Positions 47,080-58,483 are shown, counted from the stretch's first letter. The stretch is 64,000 bases of DNA from Hevea brasiliensis (GCF_030052815.1 NC_079498.1:74510992-74574991), one strand, 5' to 3'. The notes: generated from the letters alone by a model not told the origin. Translations and numbers: made by a program.

Positions 47080-48475
47080 CCTCTGGTTCCTTGATCTAAG
47101 TTGATTTTATTTTCCTGCATTTAAATTTTCATGTTATCAACCTCTGGTTCCTTGATCTAAGTTGATTTTAATTTCCCTGCATTTAATTTTCCTGTTATCA
47201 ACCTCTGGTTCCTTGATCTAAGTTGATTTTAATTTCCTGCATTTAAATTTCCTGTTATCAACCTCTAGTTCCTTGATCTAAGTTGATTTTAATTTCCCTG
47301 CATTTAATTTTCCTGTTAACAAACTCTGGTTCCTTGATCTAAGTTGATTTTAATTTCCCTGCATTTAAATTTCCTGTTATCAACCTCTGGTTCCTTGATC
47401 TAAGTTGATTTTAATTTCCTGCATTTAAATTTTCTTGTCATCAACCTCTGGTTCCTTGATCTAAGTTGATTTTATTTTCCTGTATTTAAATTTCCTGTCA
47501 TCAACCTCTGGTTCCTTGATCTAAGTTGATTTTATTTTCCCTGCATTTAAATTTCCTGTCATCAACCTCTGGTTCCTTGATCTAAGTTGATTTTATTTTC
47601 CAGCATTTAAATTTCCTGTCATCAATCTCTGGTTCCTTGATCTAAGTTGATTTTATTTTCCTGCATTTAAATTTCCTGTCATCAACCTCTAGTTCCTTGA
47701 TCTAAGTTGATTTTATTTTCCCTGCATTTAATTTTCCTGTTATCAACCTCTGGTTCCTTGATCTAAGTTGATTTTAATTTCCTGCATTTAAATTTTCTTG
47801 TTATCAACCTCTGGTTCCTTGATCTAAGTTGATTTTAATTTCCTGCATTTAATTTTCCTGTTATCAACCTCTGGTTCCTTGATCTAAGTTGATTTTATTT
47901 TCCTGCATTTAAATTTCCTGTCATCAACCTCTGGTTCCTTGATCTAAGTTGATTTTATTTTCCCTGCATTTAATTTTCCTGTTATCAACCTCTGGTTCCT
48001 TGATCTAAGTTGATTTTAATTTCCTGCATTTAATTTTCCTGTTATCAACCTCTGGTTCCTTGATCTAAGTTGATTTTAATCTCCCTGCATTTAAATTTCC
48101 TATTATCAACCTCTAGTTCCTTGATCTAAGTTGATTTTAATTTCCTGCATTTAAATTTCCTATTATCAACCTCTGGTTCCTTGATCTAAGTTGATTTTAA
48201 TTTCCTGCATTTAATTTTCCTGTTATCAACCTCTGGTTCCTTGATCCAAGTTGATTTTAATTTCCTGCATTTAATTTTTCTGTTATCAACCTCTGGTTCC
48301 TTGATCCAAGTTGATTTTAATTTCCCTGCATTTAAATTTCCTGTTATCAACCTCTGGTTCCTTGATCTAAGTTGATTTTAATTTCCTGCATTTAAATTTT
48401 CTTGTTATCAACCTCTGGTTTCTTGATCTAAGTTGATTTTAATTTTCTAGCATTTTAATTTCCTGTGACCAACCT
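47080..48475 (+). repeat. 60-bp tandem repeat array, about 23 copies
   Basis: Units cctctggttccttgatctaa + gttgattttaatttcctgca + tttaaatttcctgttatcaa recur every 60-61 bp. Variants: attt/ttttt length, tca/tta, ggttcc/agttcc. The array fills the 3' UTR up to the polypurine tract. It looks satellite-like and is unrelated to the LTR array. Confidence 0.95.
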
Positions 48476-48610
48476 CAAGGTTTCGACCCAAGTGGGTTTT
48501 AGCCTCCGGACTTTAATTTCAAATTTCAAATTTTAAATCGTCCAAAATATGGGTCTGAATCTTTACATAATTCCTACATGGGAAAATTTTTCCTTTCAAT
48601 AGAAATTATG

Positions 48611-48624
48611 TAAAGAGGGGCAGC
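48611..48624 (+). other. Polypurine tract of Ogre-like element
   Basis: taaagaggggcagc ends directly at the 3' LTR start TGTCGACACC (48625). Confidence 0.75.
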
Positions 48625-49170
48625 TGTCGACACCATATTTTGGCCGATCCCCCAAAATTAATAAACTTTGAAGCCGATCCCCAACACAGTCCCCTTTGCC
48701 AACCGACCACACTTCCGATCTCCCCTCAAAAGGAATTTAATTAATACCAAGTCTCCAAGTCATTTAAAGCCTCACCGATCCCTCAAACCAATTCTCGAGT
48801 CCCCTGATCATTTAATTATATTTCCGATCTTTCTTGTCAAATAAGATTGAACCAACATTAGGCCTTCATGCCACCAGTCTTATTGCCGGTCTCTCATTTA
48901 AAAATTTGAGAATGATAAAGGTTTTGACTCGGTTTAAAGATGATCCCGATCTTAAGTATTCAAAGCCAAAATTTTAATTAAGTCCCGTTTCGTAACTGAT
49001 CTCATGCATATTGTGTTTTCCGATCTCCTATACTTAGATTAATAATCACTTTCAATTGTCATTCTAATATGTTCAAACAATCAAGTGCTCACACAATTTA
49101 GAAACTTTTCGATCACAATCAATCATTGAACAAAACGGGAACTTTCATTTCATTTCCAAATTTATACAAG

Positions 49171-51037
49171 TCATTCGGCTGGGGGATCGCCCCCAGCCTG
49201 AACTACATGTTGTTCATTTTCTCTCTCACCTTCAGCCTCCTCTTCGCTATCCTCACCTTCGTCCTCGGGAGCCAGGTTAGCCATCCAGAAGAAATCCTCT
49301 TCGGGATAATGCTTCTTGAGCTCAGCCAGGAGATCTCTGTGAGCATTCACATAAGCGCCGGCCACTCCGATCACTATTTCTTCTTCTTTCGCCTTGAGCT
49401 CCTCAGCAAGATGAGCGAGTTGAGCAACTTCATCAGCTCGGAGCGCCTGAACTCCCTCGAGAACACGATCTCGCTCGGCCAGAACATGAGCTTGCTCGGC
49501 CAGCTTGTCCTCACAGAACTTCATTTGTCCCTCAATTTGAGATATGTAGTCCTGAGCGGACGAAAGTTGGGATCAGAGAAAAGACACCTCATGACCCATT
49601 TTCTCGACTTCCTTACCCAGGCGATGAGCCTTCTCCTGGACCATGTGCTGGTTCACCAAACACTCTATGTTCAGGCTCATAGATTTGGTCAAGATGTCAT
49701 CAAGGTTATCCGGAGACAACCTATCCCGATCTTCTCGAAGGCAGATGGAAGACGCCAAGACCTTAGCAAAACCAGGGTTCTCTCGAACCGTGCGGTTCTT
49801 CTCCAATGAGTGAATCAGCACTTGGGCACCGCGGGAGAGAGTCCTTGGGGCAGGCTGGAAAGGACCCCCTTCCGCACTCGGAGCGACTGGAGGAGGTGGA
49901 GGCGGCTCTTCTCGGCGAGGAGGAGATCGGACCACTTCTATGACCAGAGGCTCAGAAGGTTGAGACGAGCCTTCCTGTATTTCTCCGAGCTCATGACAAG
50001 GCGTTTGAAGCAGCACAGAACGCTTCATCTCCCATACCTTCCGGGAGATCTCCCTCTTTCGCTTTCAACTCTCCTTGGAGGCTTCGCCGCTTGCCATACC
50101 TGCACAAAGAAGAGGTCAATGAGATCGCTAAGGTCCAAAGATCTGAGATATGGAAAATACCGATGCCGAGATCAGAGAGCTGAAGCCCGCGATCTTGACC
50201 GGTGACCAGCTGCATAGTCCAATGGTGTAGCTCGGCCGTTACTGCATCCAAACAAGAGAACTTCTCCCTGGACACCTGTTCCTTCAACTCTATCACCATT
50301 GCACCCTCTTCCCTGTTTAGGGCGATGTGCTTCGTAAGCAAGGGACCCTGATGCAGCCAGCTCCGAGGGAAGCCCTCAAAACCGTCCGGAATTTTGCTCC
50401 TCAAGATGAAGAAGCGGTTCTTCCAATTCTTCAAGGAGGAAGGCAGGTCGCTAAAAAGCCCACAATGGGGTTTTGCCTGGAAGAATCAATACTCATCGTC
50501 CTTTCGACGAGTTAACCTGTGCAGTTTAGCTAACACCTTAGCTGTAGGTCGGAGCCCCTTAGCTCGGCATAGGCCTCGGAAGGCTACTAAGATCCGCCAC
50601 GAGTTCGGATGAACTTAGGCGATGCACACTTGCTGATATTTTAAAACTTCTTTAAAAAAGTCGTCAAGAGGGAACCGCAGCCCGGCTTTTAACTGTTCTT
50701 CATACACCATGATCATATCGTTCCTCTCAAAGAAGTGATCTGCTCGAAGGTCGCCATGACACCGGATGAGTTCGTACGAATCAAGCCGGATGTTGTACTC
50801 CAGGCTGAACGACTGCAGGTTGGTTTCTTGCAAGATTGATGGCAGCTCGTCCATAGGAAGATTTTCCCTCCCCGAAGAAGGCACATGCCTTGATGGTGCT
50901 GGTTGTCCCCGAGCTGGAACGGAGACCTTAGGAAGTTCAGGCCGCGCGCTTGGTCCGACTACCTCTACCTCATCGGACGACCACGAGAACTGAATGGAAG
51001 GGGGGCTTACTGCTCTCTGACCCTCGACACCGCTCAT
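49171..51037 (-). pseudogene. Antisense LTR gene, 3' LTR copy
   Basis: Same gene as at 30305-32164. From ATG 51037 the first exon is longer open here (no indel near the 5' copy's 31915) and runs to a TAA at 50615 that is CAA in the 5' copy. It then continues through NSWRILVA- and EYW-type blocks and KNWKNRFFILRSKIPDG (50370-50434), the 61-bp intron at 50100-50160, then MKRSVLLQ, a Pro-rich linker and coiled coil (49573-50028, 49171-49524) with TGA near 49571. TGA near 50485 (Trp in the 5' copy) and another near 50067 are also specific to this copy. Both copies decayed separately after insertion. Confidence 0.68.
50100..50160 (-). other. 61-bp intron of antisense LTR gene (3' copy)
   Basis: GTATTTTCC...TTTGTGCAG on the minus strand; same length and borders as in the 5' LTR, with one difference in the acceptor run (TGCAG against TACAG). 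Confidence 0.6.
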
Positions 51038-51191
51038 TTTCAAAGGAAACAGAGAATTTAAACTAAAAGAAAGATCAAAACCCTTACCGGAGCTTGATCG
51101 GTGTCGGAGGAACTTGAGAAAACGAGAGAATTTGGAAGTTGTTCGTGAGAGACTGAAAATGACATAAAGGAGCAACTGGCTAACCCCACCC

Positions 51192-51201
51192 CTATTTATA
51201 C
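51192..51201 (-). promoter_or_regulatory. Antisense TATA box, 3' LTR
   Basis: GTATAAATAG on the minus strand, same distance from the antisense ATG as in the 5' LTR. Confidence 0.6.
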
Positions 51202-51471
51202 TCGTCCGAGCATTTAATGCTCACGATGTTCCAGGTAGTGCATCGGATAGCGGGACTCGCCAGCTGTTCTGACACGTCTCACGAATATTTCGGAGATTCC
51301 ATAAAGAGATCGGTTAACTATTGAGCGGCAGATTAAGGTGTTTTGAATTACGGATCGGATAAGAGTCATTCAAATTAAGAGTCGGATCAGATAAATACTT
51401 CAGAGATCGGAAAATAATCAATGCAATAATAATAAAACGACAGTTGTCAAAATAAATTTTATTTTCGAAAA

Positions 51472-51608
51472 GATCTGATTACATCATTCGGGCGATCTCT
51501 AGAGATCGGATTACATTAAAGGTCTAATTACATCATTTGGGCGATCTCTAAAGATCGGATTATATTAAAGATCTGATTACATCATAAGGGCGATCTTTAG
51601 AGATCGGT
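51472..51608. repeat. 46-bp tandem repeat, 3 copies, 3' LTR
   Basis: Copy of 32599-32737; the repeat number is the same. Confidence 0.85.
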
Positions 51609-51658
51609 GGAACATCCTATCTAAAAGGCCTACGTCAAAGCCTAGTCTCGTGGCTGAG

Positions 51659-52156
51659 TCAAAAGATGTGTTTGACCAGGAGACCGGCGGGGGGGACTAT
51701 GACTCTCATGAGAATGAGAGAGGTCATCATCAAAGTTACCGCTCGAAATCGAGCCGCTGTCGGAACACCCAGTGTGGAGAGGAGCCAGATAAATGCCAAG
51801 GAGCAGTCACCGGTGTTAAGGGGGATATTAGCAGTCTTCTCGCCCGAAACCAGTTCGCCGATTATATTGGGCGAACAATTCGAGATCGGCACGATCGAGG
51901 TCCTCAATCCAGATCGGTTGATTAGTCCAGTTCTCTCACTGTCATCAGATAAGGTCATCATGATTTTTTGATCACCGGGATCGTAAATTTTCAGGCAAGG
52001 AACAAAGAGGACAACCGGAAAAAGATTAAAAGCGGTCATTTTGTCTGGGATTGTTGCTGGAGCAGCTAGAACAAGGAAAATGAGGAGAATGGGGGAGAAA
52101 GTCAAGTGAGGTAGGGCTTCCCGGTTGAAGGTATATATATAAGAAAATTTGAGCAT
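51659..52156 (-). CDS. Second antisense ORF, 3' LTR copy (uncertain)
   Basis: 165 codons, open where the 5' copy has a TAG. Residues are mixed, with a hydrophobic run LIFLVLAAPA near the N-terminus that could be a signal-like segment, and no domain I recognise. It may be chance. Confidence 0.3.
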   Translation of the reverse strand: MLKFSYIYTFNREALPHLTFSPILLIFLVLAAPATIPDKMTAFNLFPVVLFVPCLKIYDPGDQKIMMTLSDDSERTGLINRSGLRTSIVPISNCSPNIIGELVSGEKTANIPLNTGDCSLAFIWLLSTLGVPTAARFRAVTLMMTSLILMRVIVPPAGLLVKHIF

Positions 52157-52822
52157 TTATTGCAAGCAGAAAATGAAGTGGACGCCTCGAGAATTGAGGG
52201 AAATAAATGCTTTGACTGGACCGAACCCGATAAAAAGGAAGATTGGTGTGGTAAAGATCAGTAGAATGGAGACTGGCATGAAAGATCGGAAGAGAGCGTG
52301 TCAGGAAAGATCGGAAGAGAGGAACCCGGTATGAGAGATCGAAAAAGGATCACGTTGAAAAGACCGGAAAGGAGGGGAGGTCGGAAGACAAAGAGAATAA
52401 GACAGTTCCTGCCGATTATCATCATAATCAAAGTCGAGGTAGTTAAAACGTTGCAGGTGAAATCTCAACCGCACGCCCCAGAATCGCCCGCATTACTGAC
52501 ATGTGCCAGAGTACGTCAGGACAGCGCTGTACATCCTAATCTCCACCGTTGATCTTACTTGTAAGGACGAGCTCAGAGCCCTCGGATCGAAGAAGAAAAC
52601 GACAAGATCAGTGCCTTTCACTCCTAACCCTCAGATCGCTCTTGACAAGAAATTTTGGGCCGTCAGATTAGAAGAGAGAAAAGGACAAATACTCCGAAAG
52701 GGATCCTAGTCGTCCATTCTGATTCTCTTTAATTCCTGAGCCCTTAGATCATGTCCTTCAAAATCTTAACCCTCCATCTCCCCCAAAACAGATCCTGACC
52801 CTTCATGGGGAGCACCCGGTTC

Positions 52823-52831
52823 CTATAAATA
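52823..52831 (+). promoter_or_regulatory. Sense TATA box, 3' LTR
   Basis: CTATAAATA, as at 33950 in the 5' LTR. In this copy it could drive transcription outward into element B. Confidence 0.65.
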
Positions 52832-53874
52832 CCTGCATGAAAAACTGTTTAGGGGGACGAAAAAAGAGAGGGCAGTGACTATAGGGGAAGAACTCTAAAA
52901 CTTAATTCAGTTTGTTACTCTGTTTTTTTAGTGTTCATAAGAAAAACTTTTGAAACCAATTTTCTAAAGTGTTTTCTTACAAAAGGGATTCTTGAATACT
53001 GAAACTCTCTATTTTCAGTTCATTCATTATCCTGTGGTGCTCTCATTTCCAGCTCTTTGTTTTCTTTAGTTCCACTCCCATTGTCCAGGCTCAACCTCAT
53101 TTAAACTCGGGTATTATTTCGACCCGATTGCATTTTAGCGAAGAATCCTTCGTTCCAAGGCGGACCTTAACCTTCCGGTTACCAACCTGCAGTTCTATTA
53201 AGCTTTGTGATTCCATACTTAGTTTAGTAGATTTGGCTCCCTACAGGTGAGTGCTCGTATTGCCATTTTATTAAGTGCTCGTTTTCATTTTACGCATTTC
53301 CTTTGTTCTTTTATGTACGTAGTTTTTTTTCTTTTTTTTAAGTTTATATTTTCACTAAAGAATACCAAAAGGTTAATCTCGGGTTTACTTCTTTGTTGAT
53401 CAGTCCATTCTTTTTGTTAATCTTTGTTATTTATGAATGCAAGTCTTCTAGTCTCGAATAATGTATAAGGGGTCGGATAAAATGTAGGTAACCGTGTCTT
53501 AAGGGTCTCTTTAAAATAATAAAAGGTCTAAACAATGAGTTGGAAAATTAGTAAGGCCGATTCACTAGAATAATGCAAAAGACAATTGAGTAAGACGACA
53601 TAAGGTAGAGTAAAACCGAACTTTAAGATAGATAAATGGGATAGATCGGGTATCAAAAGGTACTGGTAAGGCGACTACATAGGAAGGTCGGAAAATTCGG
53701 TTTGGTGTCTCCTGACTAGTTATAAGATACCAATGAATTAAAAGAAGCCTTATTCCGAGCCCCCCTGCATCTTTAAATGCCAAAACCCTTAGTCCTAGGA
53801 GTTCGTGACGGGTAGCTGTAATCAAGTTTCGAGAAATCGGAAAAGTCCTTATCCGATCCCTATTAAAATAAAAG

Positions 53875-54412
53875 AGATCGGAGGAGAGTTCTTATCCGGT
53901 TCTCACTTAAAAATTTTAACGAATATTTAAAAAGAGATCAGAAGAGAGTTCTTATCCGGTTCTCACTTAAAAATTTTAATAAACATTTAAAAGGGGATCG
54001 GAGGAGAGTTCTTATCCGATTCTCAAGCTTAAAATTTTAATAAATATTTAAAAAAGAGATCCGAGGAGAGTTCTTATCCGATTCTCAAGATTAAAAAATT
54101 TATCAAATATTTAAATAGAGATCGGAGGAGAGTTCTTATTCGGTTCTCACTTAAAAATTTTAATAAACATTTAAAAGCGGATCGGAGGAGAGTTCTTATC
54201 CGATTCTCAAGCTTAAAATTTTAATAAATATTTAAAAAAGAGATCGGAGGAGAGTTCTTATCCGATTCTCAAGCTTAAAAATTTTATCAAATATTTAAAT
54301 AGAGATCGGAGGAGAGTTCTTATCCGATTCTCAAGCTTAAAAATTTTAATAAATATTTAAAGGAGATCGGTGGAGAGTTCTTATCCGATTCCCAAATTAA
54401 ATTTTAACAAAT
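53875..54412. repeat. 60-bp tandem repeat in 3' LTR, 9 copies
   Basis: Same array and copy number as 35008-35548, with the order of subtypes retained. Confidence 0.9.
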
Positions 54413-54805
54413 ACGTAAGATGATCCCCCCTGAAATAAAATTAACACGCAACAGCAACTCACTAAGGTTGTCTCATTTACTTATGTATCTGGGTGATCCG
54501 GATTAGTGAAAAATTAAACATTCCTTTCGGTCAAAAGGATTAACATTTCCATTCAAACCCTCCTAACTATGAAGAACGTGAAGTTAAATCTGCTTACCCT
54601 CGTTGAGGGACGAGGTGGGGTGCCTAACACCTTCCCCACCCGTTTACGGACCCCGAATCTAGAATCTCTGTTTTTGAAGTGATTTTATTTTAACTTACTT
54701 TCACAAATGGTTTTCTTTAATTTCCCTCAAAATTAAAGTGGCGACTCCTCACTTTTCCCACTTCGGTGAGTGTTCGTCCAGGCGACTGCAAAACCCCTTG
54801 CGATA

Positions 54806-56024
54806 GCCTACCTAGCACATGTGGTGGATAATAGGTAGGCTAAGCCAGATTTGTGTGACATACCCACAGTAAGAGACTTCCCAGATGTGTTCCCTGAAGA
54901 ATTGCCTGGATTGCCACCAGAAAGGGAAGTCGAATTTGCTATTGAGATACTGCCGGGTACAGCACCAATCTCTATTGCTCCTTATAGGATGGCACCCATA
55001 GAATTGAAAGAACTGAAAATCCAGTTATAGGAGTTACTGGATAAGGGGTTCATACGCCCCAGTGTGTCACCATGGGGAGCTCTAGTGCTGTTTGTAAAGA
55101 AGAAAGATGGGACTTTGAGGTTATGCATTAACTATTGGCAGTTGAATAAAGTGACTGTGAAGAATAAGTATCTGGTTCCTAGAATTAATGATCTGTTTGA
55201 TCAGTTAAAGGGAGCAGGAGTATTTTCTAAAATTGATCTCAGATCAGGATATCATCAGTTGAGGGTGAAGGATGCAGATGTGCCAAAGACTGCATTCAGG
55301 ACCCGATATGGGCATTATGAATTTCTAGTAATGCCCTTTGGCTTAACAAATGCACCAGCAGCATTCATGGACCTTATGAACTGTATCTTCCATCCATGCC
55401 TAGATCGATTTGTAGTGGTCTTTATTGATAATATTTTGGTGTATTCCAAGACCAGGGAAGAACATGATGAGCATTTGAGGATTGTTCTGCAAACCCTGAG
55501 AGAAAAAAAGCTGTATGCTAAGTTGTCCAAGTGTAACTTTTGGATGAATGAAATTGCATTCCTTGGACACATAGTGTCAGCTGATGGGATTAGGGTGGAT
55601 CCCAAGAAAATAGAAGCAGTGATGGAATGGAAGCCTCCTAAGAATACAATTGAGGTCAAAAGTTTCTTGGGGCTAGCTGGGTATTACAGAAGATTTATGA
55701 AGGGATTTTCCTTAATAGCTGCTCTAATGACCAAGTTGTTACACAAGAATGTCAGATTTGACTGGAATGACAAGTGCCAGACCAGTTTTGAGAAGTTGAA
55801 GGCTATGTTAACAGAGGCACCAGTGTTAACACAACCAGTGTCGGGAAAGGACTTTGTGGTCTACAGTGATGCCTCGCATAATGGGTTAGGGTGTGTATTG
55901 ATGCAAGAGGGGAAGATGGTCGCTTATGCTTCCAGGCAGCTAAGGCCACATGAACAGAATTACCCTACCCATGATCTAGAACTTACAGTAATTATCTTCG
56001 CACTAAAGATATGGGGGCATTACT
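54806..56024 (+). pseudogene. RT and RNase H (N-terminal part) of element B
   Basis: Resumes B after the Ogre-like insertion (AYLAHVVD). Two stops lie before 55064 (TAG near 54837 and near 55029). From 55064 it is open through RT to RNase H ([20 protein letters not shown]) until interrupted at KIWGHYL. The RT catalytic motif reads FIDNILVYS (about 55420): the second Asp is Asn, a G-to-A change expected to kill activity. A keeps FIDD. Otherwise B has an intact RT frame where A has stops. Confidence 0.92.
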
Positions 56025-56836
56025 TGTCACACCCCGGCTTAGTGGGCCCCAGCTCAAGCCCCTCTATGGGTGGCCATCTTGCCAGCGTACCCCTCTAGAG
56101 GCCGGCGATGTGACTCAAATCGGTACTGTTCGCTTTGGTGGAGTTCAATCCCTTCGCCCTGCAGAGCTAGGATTCGAACCCATATCACCTCACGGATTTG
56201 CTTCGCCTCTTACCAATTGGCGCCTTTTTTATTGTCACACCCCGGCTTAGTGGGCCCCAGCTCAAGCCCCTCTATGGGTGGCCATCTTACCGGCGTACCC
56301 CTCTAGAGGCCGGCGATGTGACTCAAATTGGTACTGTCCGCTTTGGTGGAGTTCAATCCCTTCGCCCTGCAGAGCTAGGATTCGAACCCTTATCACCTCA
56401 CGGATTTGCTTTGCCTCTTACCAATTGAGCTATTGTCACATCCCGACTTAGCGGGCCCCAGCTCAAGCCCCTCTCTGCGTGGCCATCTTGCCGGCGTACC
56501 CCCCTAGAGGCCGGCGGTGTGACTCACAAGGTACTGTCCGCTTTGGTGGAGTTCAATCCCTTTGCCCTGCAGAGCTAGGATTCGAACCCTTATCACCTCA
56601 CGGATTTGCTTCGCCTCTTACCAATTGAGCAATTGAGCAGCTCAATTGGTAAGAGGCGAAGCAAATCAGTGAGGTGATAAGGGTTCGAATCCTAGCTCTG
56701 CAGGGCGAAGGGATTGAACTCCACCAAAGCGGACAGTACCTTGTGAGTCACACCGCCGGCCTCTAGGGGGGTACGCCGGCAAGATGGCCACCCAGAGAGG
56801 GGCTTGAGCTGGGGCCCGCTAAGTCGGGATGTGACA
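56025..56836. mobile_element. 812-bp insertion of four tRNA-like units, three direct and one inverted
   Basis: Splits the RNase H of B. Three direct units (starts 56025, 56233, 56434) and one inverted (about 56638-56836) form a head-to-head end pair. Each unit runs about 200 bp from TGTCACACCCCGGCTTAG to a tRNA-like end. On the other strand (plus for the last unit) are a D-arm/A-box-like AGCTCAATTGGTAAG (56639-56653) and B-box GGTTCGAATCC (56682-56692), 43 bp apart as in a tRNA; units 1-3 hold GGATTCGAACC at 56170, 56378 and 56578. The target site is read either as TTACT 5-bp duplication (56020-56024, 56837-56841) with TG...CA ends, or as CATTACTTG 9-bp duplication (56018-56026, 56835-56843) with TCACA ends. 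It may be a tRNA-derived SINE cluster, a TIR element or a small LTR-type element. Confidence 0.75.
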
Positions 56837-58483
56837 TTACTTGTATGGTGAAAAGTGCTACATTGATACAGACCACAAAAGCCTGAAATACTTACCAACC
56901 CAGAAGGAGCTCAACCTTAGACAGAGGCGATGGATTGAGTTCCTGAAGGACTATAATTGTGTGATTGACTACCATCCGAGGAAGGCAAATGTAGTTGCTG
57001 ATGCTTTGAGCAGAAAATCCATCACAGCTTTGAGATCATTAAATGCCCATCTATCCTTGGCTCGAGATGGAGCTATTTTGGCTGAGTTGCAAGTGAGGCC
57101 AAACCTGCTACAGCAGATTTTGGATGGGCAGAAGGTAGATGAGAAGTTCATGACTACTATGAGTAAAATCTCAGAAGGGAAGGTAACTAACTATGAGGTG
57201 AAAGCAGATGGGTGTCTGTACTACAAAGGAAGAGTATGTGTACCAGATGATGGGGAATTGAAAGCCAATATCCTGAAAGAGGCACACACCAGTGTTTATG
57301 CTATGCACCCAGGGAGTACAAAAATGTATCATGATTTGAAGCTTCAGTATTGGTGGCCTGGTATAAAGAAGGATATAGCTGACTATGTGACTAAATGCTT
57401 AACATGTTAGCAAGTCAAGGCAGAACATCAAATTCCATCAGGTTTGCTACAGCCTATACGCATACCTGAATAGAAATGGGATCGGGTCACCATGGATTTT
57501 GTAAGTAGTCTACCACTCACCCAGAAGAAGCATGATGCAGTATGGGTGATAGTAGATAGATTGACAAAGTCAGCACATTTTCTGTCAGTTAGGACTGACT
57601 ACGCACTGGAGAAGTTAGCAGAATTATATATCATTGAGATAGTTAAACTGCATGGAATTCCACTTTCCATCATATCTGATCGAGACCCAAGGTTTATATC
57701 GAGATTTTGGAAGAAGTTGCATGAATCCATGGGTACACAACTCCACTTCAGCACAGCTTTCCATCCTCAGACGGATGGGCAATCAGAAAGAGTAATCCAG
57801 GTAAATAATTGAAACCAAATGAACTAACACAAATATTGAACTCAAATGATAATAATAACATGAAATATATGTAGAACTCCAGTGTGTTGGACTGAATTGG
57901 GCGAAGATAAATTGGTAGGGCCAGACCTGGTGAAACAGACTGAGGAGAAAGTAAAGTTAATCAAAGCCAATCTGAAGGTTGCCTTAGACAGATAAATATC
58001 CTATGCTGACCTGAACAGAAAAGAAATAGAACATGCAGTTGGCGATAAAGTGCTCCTCAAGGTGTCACCATGGAAAAAAGTACTGAGGTTTAGAAGAAAA
58101 TGTAAGTTAAGCCCTAGGTTCATTGGCCCATATGAAGTCATTGAATGCGTGGGTCCAGTGGCCTAAAGGCTAGCTTTACCACCAAAGCTGGACAAAATCC
58201 ACAATGTGTTCCACGTATCTATGCTAAGAAGATACCGCTCAGATCCTTCACTTGTCATCTCCATGGAAGAAATTAAAGTATAACCAGATTTGAGATATGA
58301 AGAAGAACCCATACAGATCCTGGCTCGGGAAGTGAAAGAGTTGAAGAATAAGCAGATTCCACTGGTGAAAGTGCTTTGGAGGCACCACAACACCGAGGAG
58401 GCAACTTGGGAAAGTGAAGAGACGATGAGGCAATAGTTCCCTCAACTGTTTGCATCAGGTAAATTTCGAGGACAAAATTTAAA
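56837..58483 (+). pseudogene. RNase H end, integrase and chromodomain of element B
   Basis: RNase H resumes ([27 protein letters not shown]), followed by the HHCC finger (about 57285-57405) and the catalytic core WDRVTMDFV (about 57480-57505), SIISDRDPRF (about 57670) and DGQSERVIQ (about 57775). The intron donor GTAAAT is at 57801, but at about 57872 a 150-bp deletion (relative to A 23695-23844) removes its acceptor and the first ~49 codons of the next exon. The chromodomain is readable at about 58330-58450. Stops: 57408 (TAG for Gln), near 57472 (TAG for Trp), near 57994, near 58164, near 58280 and near 58434. Confidence 0.9.
57801..57872 (+). other. Integrase intron of B, 3' end deleted
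   Basis: Begins CAG followed by GTAAAT, keeps aataataataacatgaaatatatgt, then joins directly to exon sequence (agaactccagtgtg). The AG acceptor is gone, so this copy could not splice normally. Confidence 0.7.

Larger units (their letters stand above)
29759..54805 (+). mobile_element. Ogre/Tat-like giant Ty3/gypsy retrotransposon (25 kb)
   Basis: A 25,047-bp element with 6181-bp LTRs at both ends (29759-35939, 48625-54805). The target duplication is GCCTT (29754-29758) and GCCTA (54806-54810), one mismatch; element A has GCCTA at the intact site. The LTR starts TGTCGACACC; the 5' LTR ends GCGACA and the 3' LTR GCGATA. In a 230-nt sample the LTRs differ at 5 sites (about 98% identity), so it is the youngest large insertion here. 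The order LTR, tRNA-Arg-like primer site, ORF1, gag, protease with G-patch, RT, double RNase H, integrase, repeat-rich 3' UTR, polypurine tract and LTR is that of the Tat/Ogre lineage. Several stops and a frameshift make this copy non-autonomous. Confidence 0.93.
48625..54805 (+). repeat. Ogre-like 3' LTR
   Basis: 6181 bp, same length as the 5' LTR through compensating small indels (for example a shorter C-run near 53760). It carries the antisense gene copy, both TATA boxes (51192-51201 antisense, 52823-52831 sense), the 46-bp repeat (51472-51608), the splice donor (53247), and nine tandem 60-bp units (53875-54412). Its last two bases are TA rather than CA, one mutation. Confidence 0.92.

Noticed and set aside
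47080..48475. CRISPR-like array
   Set aside because: The 60-bp units are contiguous with no unique spacers, in a plant retrotransposon 3' UTR.
56639..56692. Functional tRNA gene
   Set aside because: A- and B-box-like parts are present but acceptor and anticodon stems do not close, and the unit is repeated as part of a mobile array.
56018..56843. Calling the tRNA-like array a Mutator-type element because of the 9-bp duplication
   Set aside because: The TG before TCACA recurs at each unit junction, so a TG...CA reading with 5-bp TTACT is just as good. Left open.
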